Source: Bacillota bacterium (lineage in GTDB: Bacteria > Bacillota > Clostridia > Ch29). Taken from it: DNA of 64,000 bases. The notes below the pieces were generated by a model. It was not told where the DNA came from. It made no database searches and was given only the letters and a program-made list of their open reading frames with translations. A program made the position numbers and the translations under genes. The stretch covers positions 226,341 through 290,340 of the forward strand of contig JABVCK010000009.1 of NCBI GenBank assembly GCA_013540605.1, read 5' to 3'. How positions within the stretch are numbered: position 1 is the first letter of the stretch; every line of letters starts with the position of its first letter. Of the stretch, positions 50,436 through 60,300 are shown one piece after another.

Positions 50436-52409
50436 CCCATGTTTGACACTTGAACGGAAGAATAATCCTGTAGAGCCTTGGTATAAGAGACTTTACAGGA
50501 TTTTATGTTGGTGCGAAAAGTGCGTACTTTTTTATTTTTTCGTTTCTTTAAAAATTTTTTTCATCATATTTGTGCTAACAATCTGGTAATCAGTACGAAA
50601 ACCAAAAGCATCATGTAAAGCATCGGTAAAATCAGTTCTTGTGTAGGTTGGGACATAGCCTTCACATTTAGTATCATAGAATTCCATATTTCGAAGCCCG
50701 GATATAATCTCATGACAAGTGAACTCCTCATTAAGTCTCTTTTCAAGAAGCCTATAGATAATTAACGATATAAAGCAAGTGATAAAATGTGCTTCTATCC
50801 TGTCATCGTTGCTTAAATAAACAGGTCTTGCTTTGAATTCGCTTTTCATGATTCTAAAACATTCTTCGATTTCCCATCTTCTGTGATTCACCTTGATTAT
50901 TTCAGACACATCATCCTCAAGGTTTGTGCAAACCCCATAAAAACCATCAAAGGCTTCTTCCTTGTGGATTAGAGCAGAATTAATGCTGTATATATCGTTT
51001 TCTGCAACTTCCCCATCGGCAGTACAGCTTGTTTTGGTAATAAACCTTTTGTAATCGTTAGCATTGCATTTCTTGATTTTTGTCGGGTTGTTTTCTATTG
51101 CCTTTTGAGCTCTTTCTATTTGAGAATTTCTGATTTTACGCTGATAATCCCTGTATTTGATAGAATACGTTACAATCAATCTTTGTTCAAAACCATTTTC
51201 TTTAATCCAACGTTCCTTGAAAAAGACTTTTGCTCGTATTTTTTCTTTATCTTCAGGATTAGCTTTATCTATCATTTCATCAAGTTTAGAAATATCATAT
51301 GTTTTATCACTACCAGAAAGTTTCCAGCCATCTGGAGCAAGAGCCCATCTTTTAAGATGTTCTTTTAATTTTTTGATAGACTGTGTTGTAATAAACGCCC
51401 GGCCATCTTTGTCGTTAAACCTTCGATTATCTTCTGAAGCTAACCCGGCATCAGTACAGACGATGAATTTAGACAGCTCAAAATCAGATATAATTTTCTT
51501 TTCTAAGGGCTTTAAAGTCAACTGTTCATTCATATTCCCCCTGTTAATGCTAAAAGCCAGAGGAATGCCGTCTCCATCCATAAATAAACCCATTTGAACG
51601 ATTGGATTAGGTTTGTGATCTTTAGAAGGGCCATATTGCTTATTGCCATCCTCCTGTTCAATTTCGAAAAAGTAATTGGTGCAATCATAGTAAAGTATAC
51701 CGGTATTTCTTTTTGAAACTTTCAGGCTGTTTTCATACAAAGAGGACTGAATAAAATCAGTTTCCTTGGCAAGAACTTCAAGGGCTCTGTAGATTTGATG
51801 CAGATCAAAATTCGGCTGTTCTAAAAATTTTTTAGAAAGCTCACAGGTTGCAAGTTTGGAAGAAGGGAAGATCACTCTGCCGTAAATCAGTCTTGATAGA
51901 ATTGAATCTAAATCAAAATCAAATTTATACTTTTGTGATATTTCCTTGCAAATCTTGTGAAGTCCGAGTTCATGGTATATTTTTTGAAGAAATAGATAAC
52001 CACCGTTAAAGGAGCGCTGTTCGTTTTTTGAAATAATTTTTGATTGCTCATAAGGAACAAGTATTTTCCTTGTTTGTTCCTTTTCTTTCTCATTTAATTC
52101 TTTAATATATTCTTTAGCCCACTCGTATGGATCTGCTCCATTAAGTTTTTCTCTGAGTTCAGCTTCGGTTCCAAGTTTTTCTACAGTAATGGTACGTTCT
52201 TTTTTATCTATATAAACAGTTTTTGTAACATAAAATGAAGCTGAATTTTTTGAACGTGATACTTTTAATCTCATAAGCATTCCTCCAAATTACTTATATT
52301 ATACTATATCACGCAATATCACGCAATATGAAAGTGGAAAAATTGACAAAAAAATAAGCCTATTTCAAGGCGTTCAGGGATTTTTTCTTTATTCAACTGT
52401 CAAACTCCC
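50436..52409 (-). mobile_element. IS1634-type insertion sequence, intact
   Basis: 1974 bp with imperfect terminal inverted repeats: left CCCATGTTTGACACTTGAA, right (reverse complement) CGGGAGTTTGACAGTTGAA, sharing GTTTGACA and TTGAA. One full-length transposase gene fills it, and 33-bp direct repeats flank it. Members of the IS1634 family are known for long target duplications of variable length. The element is more AT-rich than its neighbours. It separates asnB from the glnA leader. Confidence 0.88.
50532..52274 (-). CDS. IS1634-family transposase
   Basis: 580 residues, full length. DDE-type catalytic residues are apparent in YYDCTNYFFEIEQ (first Asp), FIVCTDAGLASEDNRRF (second Asp) and the RRWEIEECFRIMKSEFKARPVY stretch (Glu, Y-(2)-R-(3)-E-(6)-K-like region). 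The N-terminal 100 residues are charged and typical of this family. No frameshift or stop is seen, so the element may be active. ATG 52274 is preferred because GGAGGA directly abuts the ATG at 52280. Confidence 0.9.
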   Translation of the reverse strand: MRLKVSRSKNSASFYVTKTVYIDKKERTITVEKLGTEAELREKLNGADPYEWAKEYIKELNEKEKEQTRKILVPYEQSKIISKNEQRSFNGGYLFLQKIYHELGLHKICKEISQKYKFDFDLDSILSRLIYGRVIFPSSKLATCELSKKFLEQPNFDLHQIYRALEVLAKETDFIQSSLYENSLKVSKRNTGILYYDCTNYFFEIEQEDGNKQYGPSKDHKPNPIVQMGLFMDGDGIPLAFSINRGNMNEQLTLKPLEKKIISDFELSKFIVCTDAGLASEDNRRFNDKDGRAFITTQSIKKLKEHLKRWALAPDGWKLSGSDKTYDISKLDEMIDKANPEDKEKIRAKVFFKERWIKENGFEQRLIVTYSIKYRDYQRKIRNSQIERAQKAIENNPTKIKKCNANDYKRFITKTSCTADGEVAENDIYSINSALIHKEEAFDGFYGVCTNLEDDVSEIIKVNHRRWEIEECFRIMKSEFKARPVYLSNDDRIEAHFITCFISLIIYRLLEKRLNEEFTCHEIISGLRNMEFYDTKCEGYVPTYTRTDFTDALHDAFGFRTDYQIVSTNMMKKIFKETKK

Positions 52410-52442
52410 GGGTATTGCATAATTATGAAAATCTATTATAAT
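52410..52442. repeat. 33-bp direct repeat, right flank of insertion sequence
   Basis: Identical to 50403-50435. It ends exactly after the TATAAT of the presumed glnA promoter. Confidence 0.9.
52415..52442 (+). promoter_or_regulatory. Sigma-A promoter of the glnA leader
   Basis: TTGCAT-N16-TATAAT, the only strong pair between the insertion sequence and glnA. It lies wholly inside the 33-bp direct repeat, so a second copy faces the insertion sequence at 50408-50435. Confidence 0.7.
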
Positions 52443-52477
52443 AATAACATAGGTGAATGACAAACATCGGGCAATGG

Positions 52478-52522
52478 CGTCCGCATCCGGAGAGGAGGAG
52501 TCTCTCTGTGCGGACGTTTTTT
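52478..52522 (+). terminator. Leader terminator/attenuator upstream of glnA
   Basis: CGTCCGCA / TGCGGACG outer stem with an inner GAGAG / CTCTC stem, then six T. It starts about 30 nt after the expected transcription start and 275 bp before glnA, so glnA must be expressed by read-through, antitermination or a downstream promoter. Confidence 0.75.
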
Positions 52523-52534
52523 ATTTAATATATT

Positions 52535-52765
52535 GGGGACATTCCTAGAGGATAGATCACAGTTCGCAGATCACAGGTGCTAAAATTCAGTTTCTAGTTC
52601 TCAGTTCTCAGTTCACAGGTATCTGGGTTATGCTCTTGGGTTTTTACACTTTAGCTTTTCCCTGATGTCTGGCAACTGGTAACTGGCATCTGATAGCTGA
52701 TTTCTGACGTCTGTGAACTACGAACTACCAACTACGAACTACGAACTAGCTCGAGGTGTGTCCCC
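52535..52765 (+). repeat. Family A repeat split by a family B element
   Basis: The left end GGGGACATTCC is at 52535 and the right end GGTGTGTCCCC at 52755-52765, followed by TGACATTAAAG. The 200 bp between them are a family B heptad element. Position relative to the glnA start (33 bp) is the same as for other family A copies. Confidence 0.75.
52553..52749 (-). repeat. Family B heptad repeat element, copy 3 (inverted, nested)
   Basis: On the minus strand the core reads CAGGGAAAAGCTAAAGTGTA and continues to CATAACCCAGATACCTG, matching copies 1 and 2. Flanks are CAGATCA/TCTCAGT-type and CGAACTA-type heptads. It lies inside a family A repeat. Confidence 0.8.
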
Positions 52766-52797
52766 TGACATTAAAGTAAAAAGGAGGAGGATGAATT

Positions 52798-54132
52798 ATG
52801 GGTTTAAAACTGAGCAAAGAGGACATTCTAAAAAGGGCTAAGGAATTGGATGTACAGTTTATACACCTGCAGTTCACAGATATTCTGGGTGTAATGAAAA
52901 ATGTGTCAATCACAATAGAACAGCTTGAAAAGGCGCTTGACAATGAGATCATGTTTGACGGGTCCTCAATCGATGGGTTCGTCAGGATTGAAGAATCCGA
53001 CATGTATCTGAGGCCCGACCCTTCTACATTTCAAGTGTTTCCTTGGGCAACACAGGTCAGGGAAGCCCGGCTCATCTGTGATGTGTATACAAAGGACGGA
53101 GAGCCTTTCAGCGGATGTCCAAGAAATACTCTGAAGAGGGTTTTGGCGGAAGCGAAGGAAATGGGATATACAATGAATGTAGGACCTGAGTGTGAATTTT
53201 TCCTTTTCCATACCGATGAGACAGGAAAGCCATCGCTCGAGACCCAGGATAATGCCGGATATTTCGACCTGGCGCCGGTAGACCTTGGTGAAAGCGCGCG
53301 AAGGGATATGGTGTTTACCCTCAAGGAGATGGGGTTTGAAATAGAGGCTTCCCATCATGAGGTCGCTCCGGGACAGCATGAGATAGATTTCAAATATGAC
53401 GATGCCCTTACTACTGCGGACAATATTATGACCTTTAAGATGGCTGTAAGGATTATCGCACAGAGACACGGACTTCACGCAACATTCATGCCTAAACCGG
53501 TATTCGGCATAAACGGTTCAGGCATGCATACCAACATGTCCCTCGCTACCCTTGATGGTAATAACGCATTCTATGACGAGAACGATCCGCTTCAACTCTC
53601 TAAAGTTGCCTATTATTTCCTGGGCGGCGTTCTAAAGCATGCAAGGTCCTTTGCGGCAATAACAAACCCGACTGTTAACTCCTACAAGAGGCTTGTTCCC
53701 GGATACGAGGCGCCGGTGTACGTGGCATGGTCGGCAGCGAACAGGAGCCCCCTTGTCAGGATACCCGCCAAAAGGGGTAATTCTACAAGGCTTGAGCTCA
53801 GGAATCCGGACCCTTCCTCAAACCCCTACCTTGCCCTTGCAGTGATATTGAAGGCGGGTTTGGACGGCATAAGCAACCAGATTGATCCCCCTGAACCGGT
53901 GAACAGCAACATTTACCACATGGACCAGCCGGACAGGGAAGAAAAGGGGATACTGAGCCTGCCGAGCAATTTATACGAAGCATTGAAGGAGCTTTCAAGG
54001 AACAACCTGATAAAGTCCGCGTTAGGGGACCATGTATACAATCGTTTTGTTGAAGCTGCAATGATAGAATGGAATGAATACAGGACAAGGGTTACGGAAT
54101 GGGAAATAGAGAAATACTTGACTAAGTTTTAA
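52798..54132 (+). CDS. glnA: Glutamine synthetase, type I
   Basis: 444 residues, the GSI-alpha length seen in Firmicutes, without the adenylylation region of GSI-beta. Marks: [56 protein letters not shown] and NRSPLVRIP. It makes glutamine from glutamate, ammonia and ATP. AAAAAGGAGGAGGATGAATT precedes the ATG. The leader holds an attenuator-like terminator and nested repeats, and the promoter lies beside an insertion sequence. Confidence 0.95.
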   Translation: MGLKLSKEDILKRAKELDVQFIHLQFTDILGVMKNVSITIEQLEKALDNEIMFDGSSIDGFVRIEESDMYLRPDPSTFQVFPWATQVREARLICDVYTKDGEPFSGCPRNTLKRVLAEAKEMGYTMNVGPECEFFLFHTDETGKPSLETQDNAGYFDLAPVDLGESARRDMVFTLKEMGFEIEASHHEVAPGQHEIDFKYDDALTTADNIMTFKMAVRIIAQRHGLHATFMPKPVFGINGSGMHTNMSLATLDGNNAFYDENDPLQLSKVAYYFLGGVLKHARSFAAITNPTVNSYKRLVPGYEAPVYVAWSAANRSPLVRIPAKRGNSTRLELRNPDPSSNPYLALAVILKAGLDGISNQIDPPEPVNSNIYHMDQPDREEKGILSLPSNLYEALKELSRNNLIKSALGDHVYNRFVEAAMIEWNEYRTRVTEWEIEKYLTKF

Positions 54133-54135
54133 ACC

Positions 54136-54158
54136 AGGGGCGGAAATCCGCCCCTTAT
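54136..54158. terminator. Bidirectional terminator between glnA and mop
   Basis: AGGGGCGGA / TCCGCCCCT perfect stem with AA between arms, followed by TATTCTT. It lies between converging genes; its right arm meets the mop stop codon. Confidence 0.8.
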
Positions 54159-54364
54159 TCTTGCATAAACATGACCGATGTGGCCTTTATCAAAGCTGTA
54201 ATTTCATCTCCCTCTTTCAGACCCATATCAACCAGCGAGGTTTTGGTGATCACACCCGCGACCCTGTTGCCGTTTCCGATATCGATTTCCACTTCCGCAG
54301 TCACATCCCCCGGAACTATGCTCAGCACCTTTCCTCTCAGCTTGTTTCTACCGCTTATCTTCAC
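54155..54364 (-). CDS. mop: Molybdopterin/molybdate-binding Mop (TOBE) protein
   Basis: 69 residues, one complete Mop domain: ISGRNKLRGKVLSIVPGDVTAEVEIDIG...VAGVITKTSLVDMGLKEGDEITALIKATSVMF. Such small proteins (molbindins) oligomerise and bind molybdate or tungstate, acting as a store or buffer. The start is GTG with AAGGAGGGTTTAAG upstream. No mod transport genes are adjacent. A family B repeat lies directly upstream. Confidence 0.92.
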   Translation of the reverse strand: MKISGRNKLRGKVLSIVPGDVTAEVEIDIGNGNRVAGVITKTSLVDMGLKEGDEITALIKATSVMFMQE

Positions 54365-54382
54365 CTTAAACCCTCCTTTTCA

Positions 54383-54592
54383 TCAGTGGTCAGTGACCAG
54401 TGGCTAGTGATCAGCTATCAGATGCCTGTTCTCAGTTGCCAGTGCATAGGGTGAGATTAAGGGAAAAGGCCTATAAGGCTAACCCTGACGCCTGCGAACT
54501 GCGATCTGCGACCTGTGATCTAGTATCTAGCACCTGTGATCTGTGAACTGTGATCTGTCAACTACGAACTACCAACTACGAACTACACCAAT
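54383..54592 (+). repeat. Family B heptad repeat element, copy 4 (variant core)
   Basis: CAGTGGT/CAGTGAC and TATCAGA heptads, a shorter core (AGATTAAGGGAAAAGGCCTA then AAGGCTAACCCTGACGCCTG), and ATCTGCG/ATCTGTG plus CTACGAA heptads. The core differs from copies 1-3 but keeps the AACCC-x-GAxGCCTG end. Confidence 0.75.
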
Positions 54593-54742
54593 AGTTATTT
54601 GCACAAGCCTTATTAATTATTCCAATCTGCAGTCAGCCTACCATTAATGACAAATGGCACTGTAAATGAATATTAACTTCCCATTCTTCAAACAATATCC
54701 ATATATTTTACAATATTAACACTACCCAAGAGCCATATATTT

Positions 54743-54822
54743 GGGGACATTCCACAGAAAGGAATACATCGGGGACATTCCTCCTACCCCGGAGTTAAAC
54801 TTCAAAAGGGAGGTGTGTCCCC
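54743..54822 (+). repeat. One and a half family A repeats
   Basis: A left half (GGGGACATTCC ... AAGGAATACATC) is followed directly by a complete unit (54771-54822, right end GGTGTGTCCCC). TTTCATTAAATC follows, as with the other copies. The next start codon is 30 bp downstream. Confidence 0.75.
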
Positions 54823-54852
54823 TTTCATTAAATCAGCCAACTGGATGAAGGA

Positions 54853-57327
54853 GTGATTGTTATTAAAGCTGTAATAATGGCGGGAGGAGAAGGAACCAGG
54901 CTGAGACCGCTGACCTGCGAAGTCCCGAAGCCTATGGTTCCGATTCTCAATAAGCCTGTTATGGAATATGCGATTAAGCTTCTCCGGAAACATGATATAA
55001 AGGATATTGCGGTTACGCTGGCATACCTGCCGGCAGTTATAACTGATTATTTCGGAGACGGTAAAGACTGGGGCGTAAGGCTGAACTATTTTATTGAAGA
55101 GGTGCCCCTTGGTACGGGGGGCAGCGTGAAGAACGCTGATAAGTATCTGGACAGCACATTTGTTGTTGTCAGCGGCGATGCGTTAACGGACATCGACATA
55201 TCCGGCGCTGTCCGGTTCCATAAGGATAAGGCTTCAAAAGCAACCCTTGTTCTGAAAAAAGAATCAATCCCCCTGGAGTACGGTGTGATTATTACCGATG
55301 AGCAAAGCAGGATAATCCGGTTCCTGGAAAAGCCAAGCTGGGGAGAAGTGTTCAGCGATACGATAAATACGGGGATATATATACTGGAACCGGATATACT
55401 GGAGTATTACAATGCAGGCGACAATTTTGATTTCAGCAAGGACCTTTTTCCCAAACTGCTGGAGGATGGAGTTCCCATGTACGGGTATGTTACCGAAGAC
55501 TACTGGAGCGATATAGGAGACCTGAACTCGTATAAGCAGGCCCAGTATGACCTCCTGGCGGGCAAGATCAAGCTGGAAATCGAATGTGCTCAGACCGGAA
55601 ACGGCATATGGATAGAGGATGGGGCAAATATAGCCGGGGACGTCAGGATAGAAGCACCGGCGTATATAGGAAAAAACAGTGTGATAAAAGGTCCGGGCAG
55701 CATAAACGCCTTTACTGTAATCGGGGAAAACTGCGAGATTGAAAAAAATACCAGTATCAAAAAAAGTATTCTTTGGAAAAATGTAAGACTGGGGAAAAAC
55801 TGTCAGCTCAGGGGTGCGGTTATCTGCAGCGGCGCCGGTATAAAGAACAATGTCAACCTCTTTGAAGACTCGGTTGTCGGAAGTGGAAGCACTATTTCCG
55901 ACAGAGTTACGGTTAAACCGGGCATCAAGATATGGCCTGAAAAAAAGGTGGAAGAGGGGACTGTACTTGTACAAAACCTGGTCTGGGGAACCAAGGGAAC
56001 AAAGACGCTCTTCGGTTTCAGAGATGTGACCGGAGATATAAACATAGATATCACGCCTGAATTTGCTTCCCGTCTCGGGTCAGCCTTTGCAACCATCATG
56101 AAGGATGATGCAACGGTAGTTGTCAGCAGTGATTTCAGTGCGGGGGCAGAACTTGTCAAGAATTCCCTTATATGCGGTATACAGTCGACCGGTATAGGGG
56201 TTATCGACATAGAAAATGCAATAATGCCCGTAAACCGCTTTGCTGTAACTTACTACAGGGCGGATGGGAGTATTCACGTGAGGGCGGACCATTATGATGC
56301 CAACAGGGTGCACATAGAGTTTTCCAACCAATACGGAGCAAACATAGACAGGAATACAGAAAGAAAGATAGAGAACCTGTTCAACCGTGATGATTTTGAA
56401 AGATGCAACTCGGACAGGGTCAAGAGCATCATACGGATTAAGAATTTTATATCGCTCTATTTCAAAGATGGGGCTGCTATGCTGAAAAACAAGCCTGAAA
56501 TCAGGAGCAGAAGCCCACGGGTGGTTCTGAGTTCAAGATCAACGGACGTCATTGGTATGGCATCACATTATCTTGAGAGCATAGGCTGCAGGGTTGAAAG
56601 CGACTACTCATTAAATAGGTACTCAACGGCCGGGGAGTTTCTTGATTACATGGTGAGGCAGGTTACTGCAAGCGGTGCCGAAATGGGAATAATTATGGGG
56701 GAAAATGGGGAAAATCTCATACTGATTGATGAAAGAGGCAGGGTTATTGAAGGCGAAAAGTACATAGCCCTGATTTGTCTCATGCTGCTTAAGATGGGAG
56801 AGGGAGATACGCTCATTGTTCCCTACATTGCGCCGCAAATCATAGAGAAAATGGCAGAAGGTTTCGGGAGTAAGGTTATTCGGACCAAATCAGCACCCTC
56901 AAGCATAATGGATAAAATGCTCAGACAAAGCAGTACCGATCGCTCTTCGTATCTGCAGTACATATTGAATTTTGACGCGATTTGGGGCACCGGTATAATA
57001 CTGGATTTCCTGTCGGGAGCAAAAACAACGCTGAGCCGAATGGTAAATGAACTGCCTGATTTCTATTACTTGAAGAAAGAAATAAAGTGTGACTGGAAGG
57101 ATAAGGGCAGGATTATCAGGGAGATAGTATCGGCAAACAGGGACGATAATATAGAGATGTTTGAAGGAGTTAAGATAAGCGACGAAAGGGGTTGGGCCAT
57201 AATGCTGCCTGATTCCGAACGCCCCGTATTTAACGTTTATACGGAAGCTCAGACAGAAGAATTTGCCCAGGAGCTGTCGGTGTTCTTTGTAGAAAAGATA
57301 AAAAACCTGATAAAGAACAATGGATAA
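54853..57327 (+). CDS. NDP-sugar pyrophosphorylase / phosphomannomutase-like two-domain protein
   Basis: 824 residues. N-terminal nucleotidyltransferase domain (about 1-235): VIMAGGEGTRLRPLTCEVPKPMVPILNKPV, VVSGDALTDID, EYGVIITDEQ and FLEKPSWGEVF. Left-handed beta-helix hexapeptide repeats cover about 250-375. The rest is a phosphohexomutase fold (about 385-820) with GSIHVRADHYDANRVHIEF and ERKIENLFNRDDF. In true mutases a TASHNP serine carries phosphate; here that position reads TYYRADGS and the serine motif is absent, so mutase activity is doubtful. Such fused proteins are often called mannose-1-phosphate guanylyltransferase. The GTG start lies only 3 bp after GAAGGA, so the true start may differ slightly. 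Confidence 0.85.
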   Translation: MIVIKAVIMAGGEGTRLRPLTCEVPKPMVPILNKPVMEYAIKLLRKHDIKDIAVTLAYLPAVITDYFGDGKDWGVRLNYFIEEVPLGTGGSVKNADKYLDSTFVVVSGDALTDIDISGAVRFHKDKASKATLVLKKESIPLEYGVIITDEQSRIIRFLEKPSWGEVFSDTINTGIYILEPDILEYYNAGDNFDFSKDLFPKLLEDGVPMYGYVTEDYWSDIGDLNSYKQAQYDLLAGKIKLEIECAQTGNGIWIEDGANIAGDVRIEAPAYIGKNSVIKGPGSINAFTVIGENCEIEKNTSIKKSILWKNVRLGKNCQLRGAVICSGAGIKNNVNLFEDSVVGSGSTISDRVTVKPGIKIWPEKKVEEGTVLVQNLVWGTKGTKTLFGFRDVTGDINIDITPEFASRLGSAFATIMKDDATVVVSSDFSAGAELVKNSLICGIQSTGIGVIDIENAIMPVNRFAVTYYRADGSIHVRADHYDANRVHIEFSNQYGANIDRNTERKIENLFNRDDFERCNSDRVKSIIRIKNFISLYFKDGAAMLKNKPEIRSRSPRVVLSSRSTDVIGMASHYLESIGCRVESDYSLNRYSTAGEFLDYMVRQVTASGAEMGIIMGENGENLILIDERGRVIEGEKYIALICLMLLKMGEGDTLIVPYIAPQIIEKMAEGFGSKVIRTKSAPSSIMDKMLRQSSTDRSSYLQYILNFDAIWGTGIILDFLSGAKTTLSRMVNELPDFYYLKKEIKCDWKDKGRIIREIVSANRDDNIEMFEGVKISDERGWAIMLPDSERPVFNVYTEAQTEEFAQELSVFFVEKIKNLIKNNG

Positions 57328-57379
57328 CGAACGCCTGGCTTAGCATCATCTACCAAGACAATGAGGAAGGAATGACAAT

Positions 57380-60300
57380 ATGGGTATTTTGTTTTTTCTG
57401 ATATTTGCTGTCTTGTTGGGAATTGCGTACGTAAGTTATAAAAATATTTCCGGGAAAGAAGCCCCGCCCGTTGAGGACATCCTGCTCCAGCCTGAGCAGC
57501 TTGAAAAGCACGCCAGGCAGCTTGCCTTGGAACACTCAACAGCAAAGAAAGAGATTTCGCCAAGGATTTTGCTCAGAAGGTTGAACAAAAATTTTGACGT
57601 TATCAGTTCGGTATACAGGTCTGTCAACGAATATGCAAGGAGAGGCAAGGAATTGTCTCCGGCATCCGAATGGCTTCTGGACAACTTCTACAAAATCGAA
57701 GAACAGGTCAAAGAGGTAAGACAGAGCCTGGCAAGGGCGAATCATCTGGAACTGATGGTTCTGGACAAAGGGATACTAAAGGGCTATCCAAGGGTGTATG
57801 CAATCGCCCTTGAACTAATATCCCACACCGACGGAAGGCTTGACGAAAAACTCCTGCTGGGCTTTGTAAAGGCATACCAAACCCATAAAAAGCTTCTTAT
57901 TGCCGAGGTCTGGTCCCTTTCTTTAATGATAAGGCTTGCGCTTATCGAGAATATTCGAAGGATATGTGAAAGGGTACAAAAAACCCAGGAGGAGTGGGAA
58001 GAAGCTGAAAAGCTGCTTAATGAAAATAGGGAAAACCTGAAAGAGGCACTAAATGATTACCTGGACAGGGGGGGCGTTTTGACGCCGTCCTTCGTTGAAC
58101 ATTTGCTCAAAAAGCTGAGGAAAGAAGGCCTGGAGACAGGAGAGCTGACGGCTTGCATAGATAGTTTGCTGGCGGAAAATGACAGGTCTATCGGCGCTGT
58201 CGTGGAGCAAGAGCATCATCAGCAGGCTGCCAAGAAGATTTCCATCGGGAACTCCATTACCAGCCTCAATATTGTCTCCGTACTGGATTGGAACGAGATT
58301 TTTGAATCCCTGTGCGCGGCTGATGAAATCCTAAGGGAAGATCCGGTCCGGATGTATCAAAAAATGGATTTTGAATCGAGGAACTACTACCGGAAGCAGG
58401 TTGAGCTTATCGGCAAAAGGTTGGGCGTTTCACAAACCTCTGTGGCAAGAAAAGCTGTTGAATGCGCGTCGAAAAAACTCTCAGGCGAAAATAATCCGAA
58501 AGCGGGACATGTGGGCTACTACCTCGCAGGACCCGGGAGAGGTGACTTCTTTAGGTATCTGGGTTCGAATAAATCCGGCAGCAGGTTTCACAACTATAGC
58601 CTGTATACATACCTCGGCCCGGTATTCTTAATAACAATCGTAATTGTCTCTGCGGTTTTGGCGTACGTATTCAGAATAACCGGCGGGAAAAACCCGCTGT
58701 TATGCTTATTCTCCGGCCTGGCTGTGCTTGTTCCCGCCAGCGAAATCTCGGTATTGATAGTAAACCTGGCGGTTTCACGCAGGATAGTCCCGGGTTTCTT
58801 GCCCAAGCTTGAGTTTGATAAGGGCATTCCGGAAGAATATGCGACCCTTGTGGTGATTCCTACCCTGCTGACGTCACCCAGGAGGGTGGAGGAGCTTCTG
58901 GAGCAGCTCGAGGTATATTACCTGGCCAACAGGGAAGATAATCTGTATTTCGCCATAGCCGGTGATTTTAAGGATGCCGACAGAAAAGAAATGCCGGGCG
59001 ACGGCCTGATAGTTGAAACAGCCATTGAAGGAGTAAAGCGGCTCAACAGAAAATACCCCGGGGATAAGGAACGTTTTTTCTTTTTCCACAGGCACAGGCA
59101 GTTCAGCAAAGGGCAGAATAAATGGATGGGCTGGGAAAGGAAAAGAGGCGCTCTCATTGAGCTTAACGCAATGCTTCGGGGCGCAAGGGATACGTCCTAT
59201 TCCTTCGTTTCAAGCGATCCTGCCGCTTTAAAGGGCATCAGGTATGTAATAACCCTGGATGCGGACACCAATATACCCATGGACACTGCGAAGGCGCTTA
59301 TAGGGACAATCGCGCACCCCCTGAACAGCGCTTCCTATGATATAGATAAGGGCATAGTTGTGGACGGATACGGTATCATACAACCAAGAATAGGCATAGA
59401 CGTGGAGAGCGCAAACAAGACTCTGTTTACAAGGATTTTTGCCGGACAGGGGGGAATAGACCCCTATTCCGCTGCGGTTTCGGATGTGTACCAGGACATG
59501 TTCGGCGAGGGTATATTCACGGGCAAGGGCATATACGACCTGGAAGCGTTTGACCTGTTGATGAAGGATGCCTTTCCCGATGATGCCATACTCAGCCACG
59601 ACCTTCTGGAAGGGAGCTACATGAGGACCGCCCTCGTCTCCGATATTGAGCTGATCGACGGCTATCCCGCCAGCTATTACTCATATATCATGAGGCTTCA
59701 CCGGTGGGTCAGGGGCGACTGGCAGTTGATCAGGTGGCTGATGCCAAGGGTGAAAGACCGTGAAGGAAGAATGAAAGCGAATCCCCTGGGCAGGCTGTCA
59801 AAATGGAAGATCTTCGATAACATGCGAAGGAGCCTGGTGCCCGTATCCCTGTTTATCCTTATAGTCGCAGGGATTACTGTTTTACCGGGGACACCGTTTT
59901 TATGGCTTGGGATCGCGCTGTTTGTACTGGGCTTTCAGCTGATCCGCACGCTGCCCGCGCTTTTATCTGCCGAAACAAAGAACGCCTTTTATCACATGCT
60001 GCTGACATTGATGCTTCTCCCCCACCAATCCTATATGATGGCGGATGCTATCCTTAGAACGCTGTACAGGGTTTATGTATCGGGGGAAAACCTTCTGGAA
60101 TGGGTGACGGCGGCAGAAACCGAAAGAAATTCTGGGAATGATTTAGGCAGTTATGCCAGGAAGATGAGGAATGCCCTCATAATCTCCTTTATAGCCATAC
60201 TGCCGGTTTGGATCATCAAACCTCAGAATGCTGCCGTTGCAGTATTTTTTATTGTAATCTGGGGTTTATCTCCCCTTGCAGCGTATCGGACCGGTATGGC

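Noticed and set aside
54650-54675. Sigma-54 promoter upstream of the nucleotidyltransferase gene
   Set aside because: A TGGCAC string is present, but no GC is at the required 10-bp spacing.
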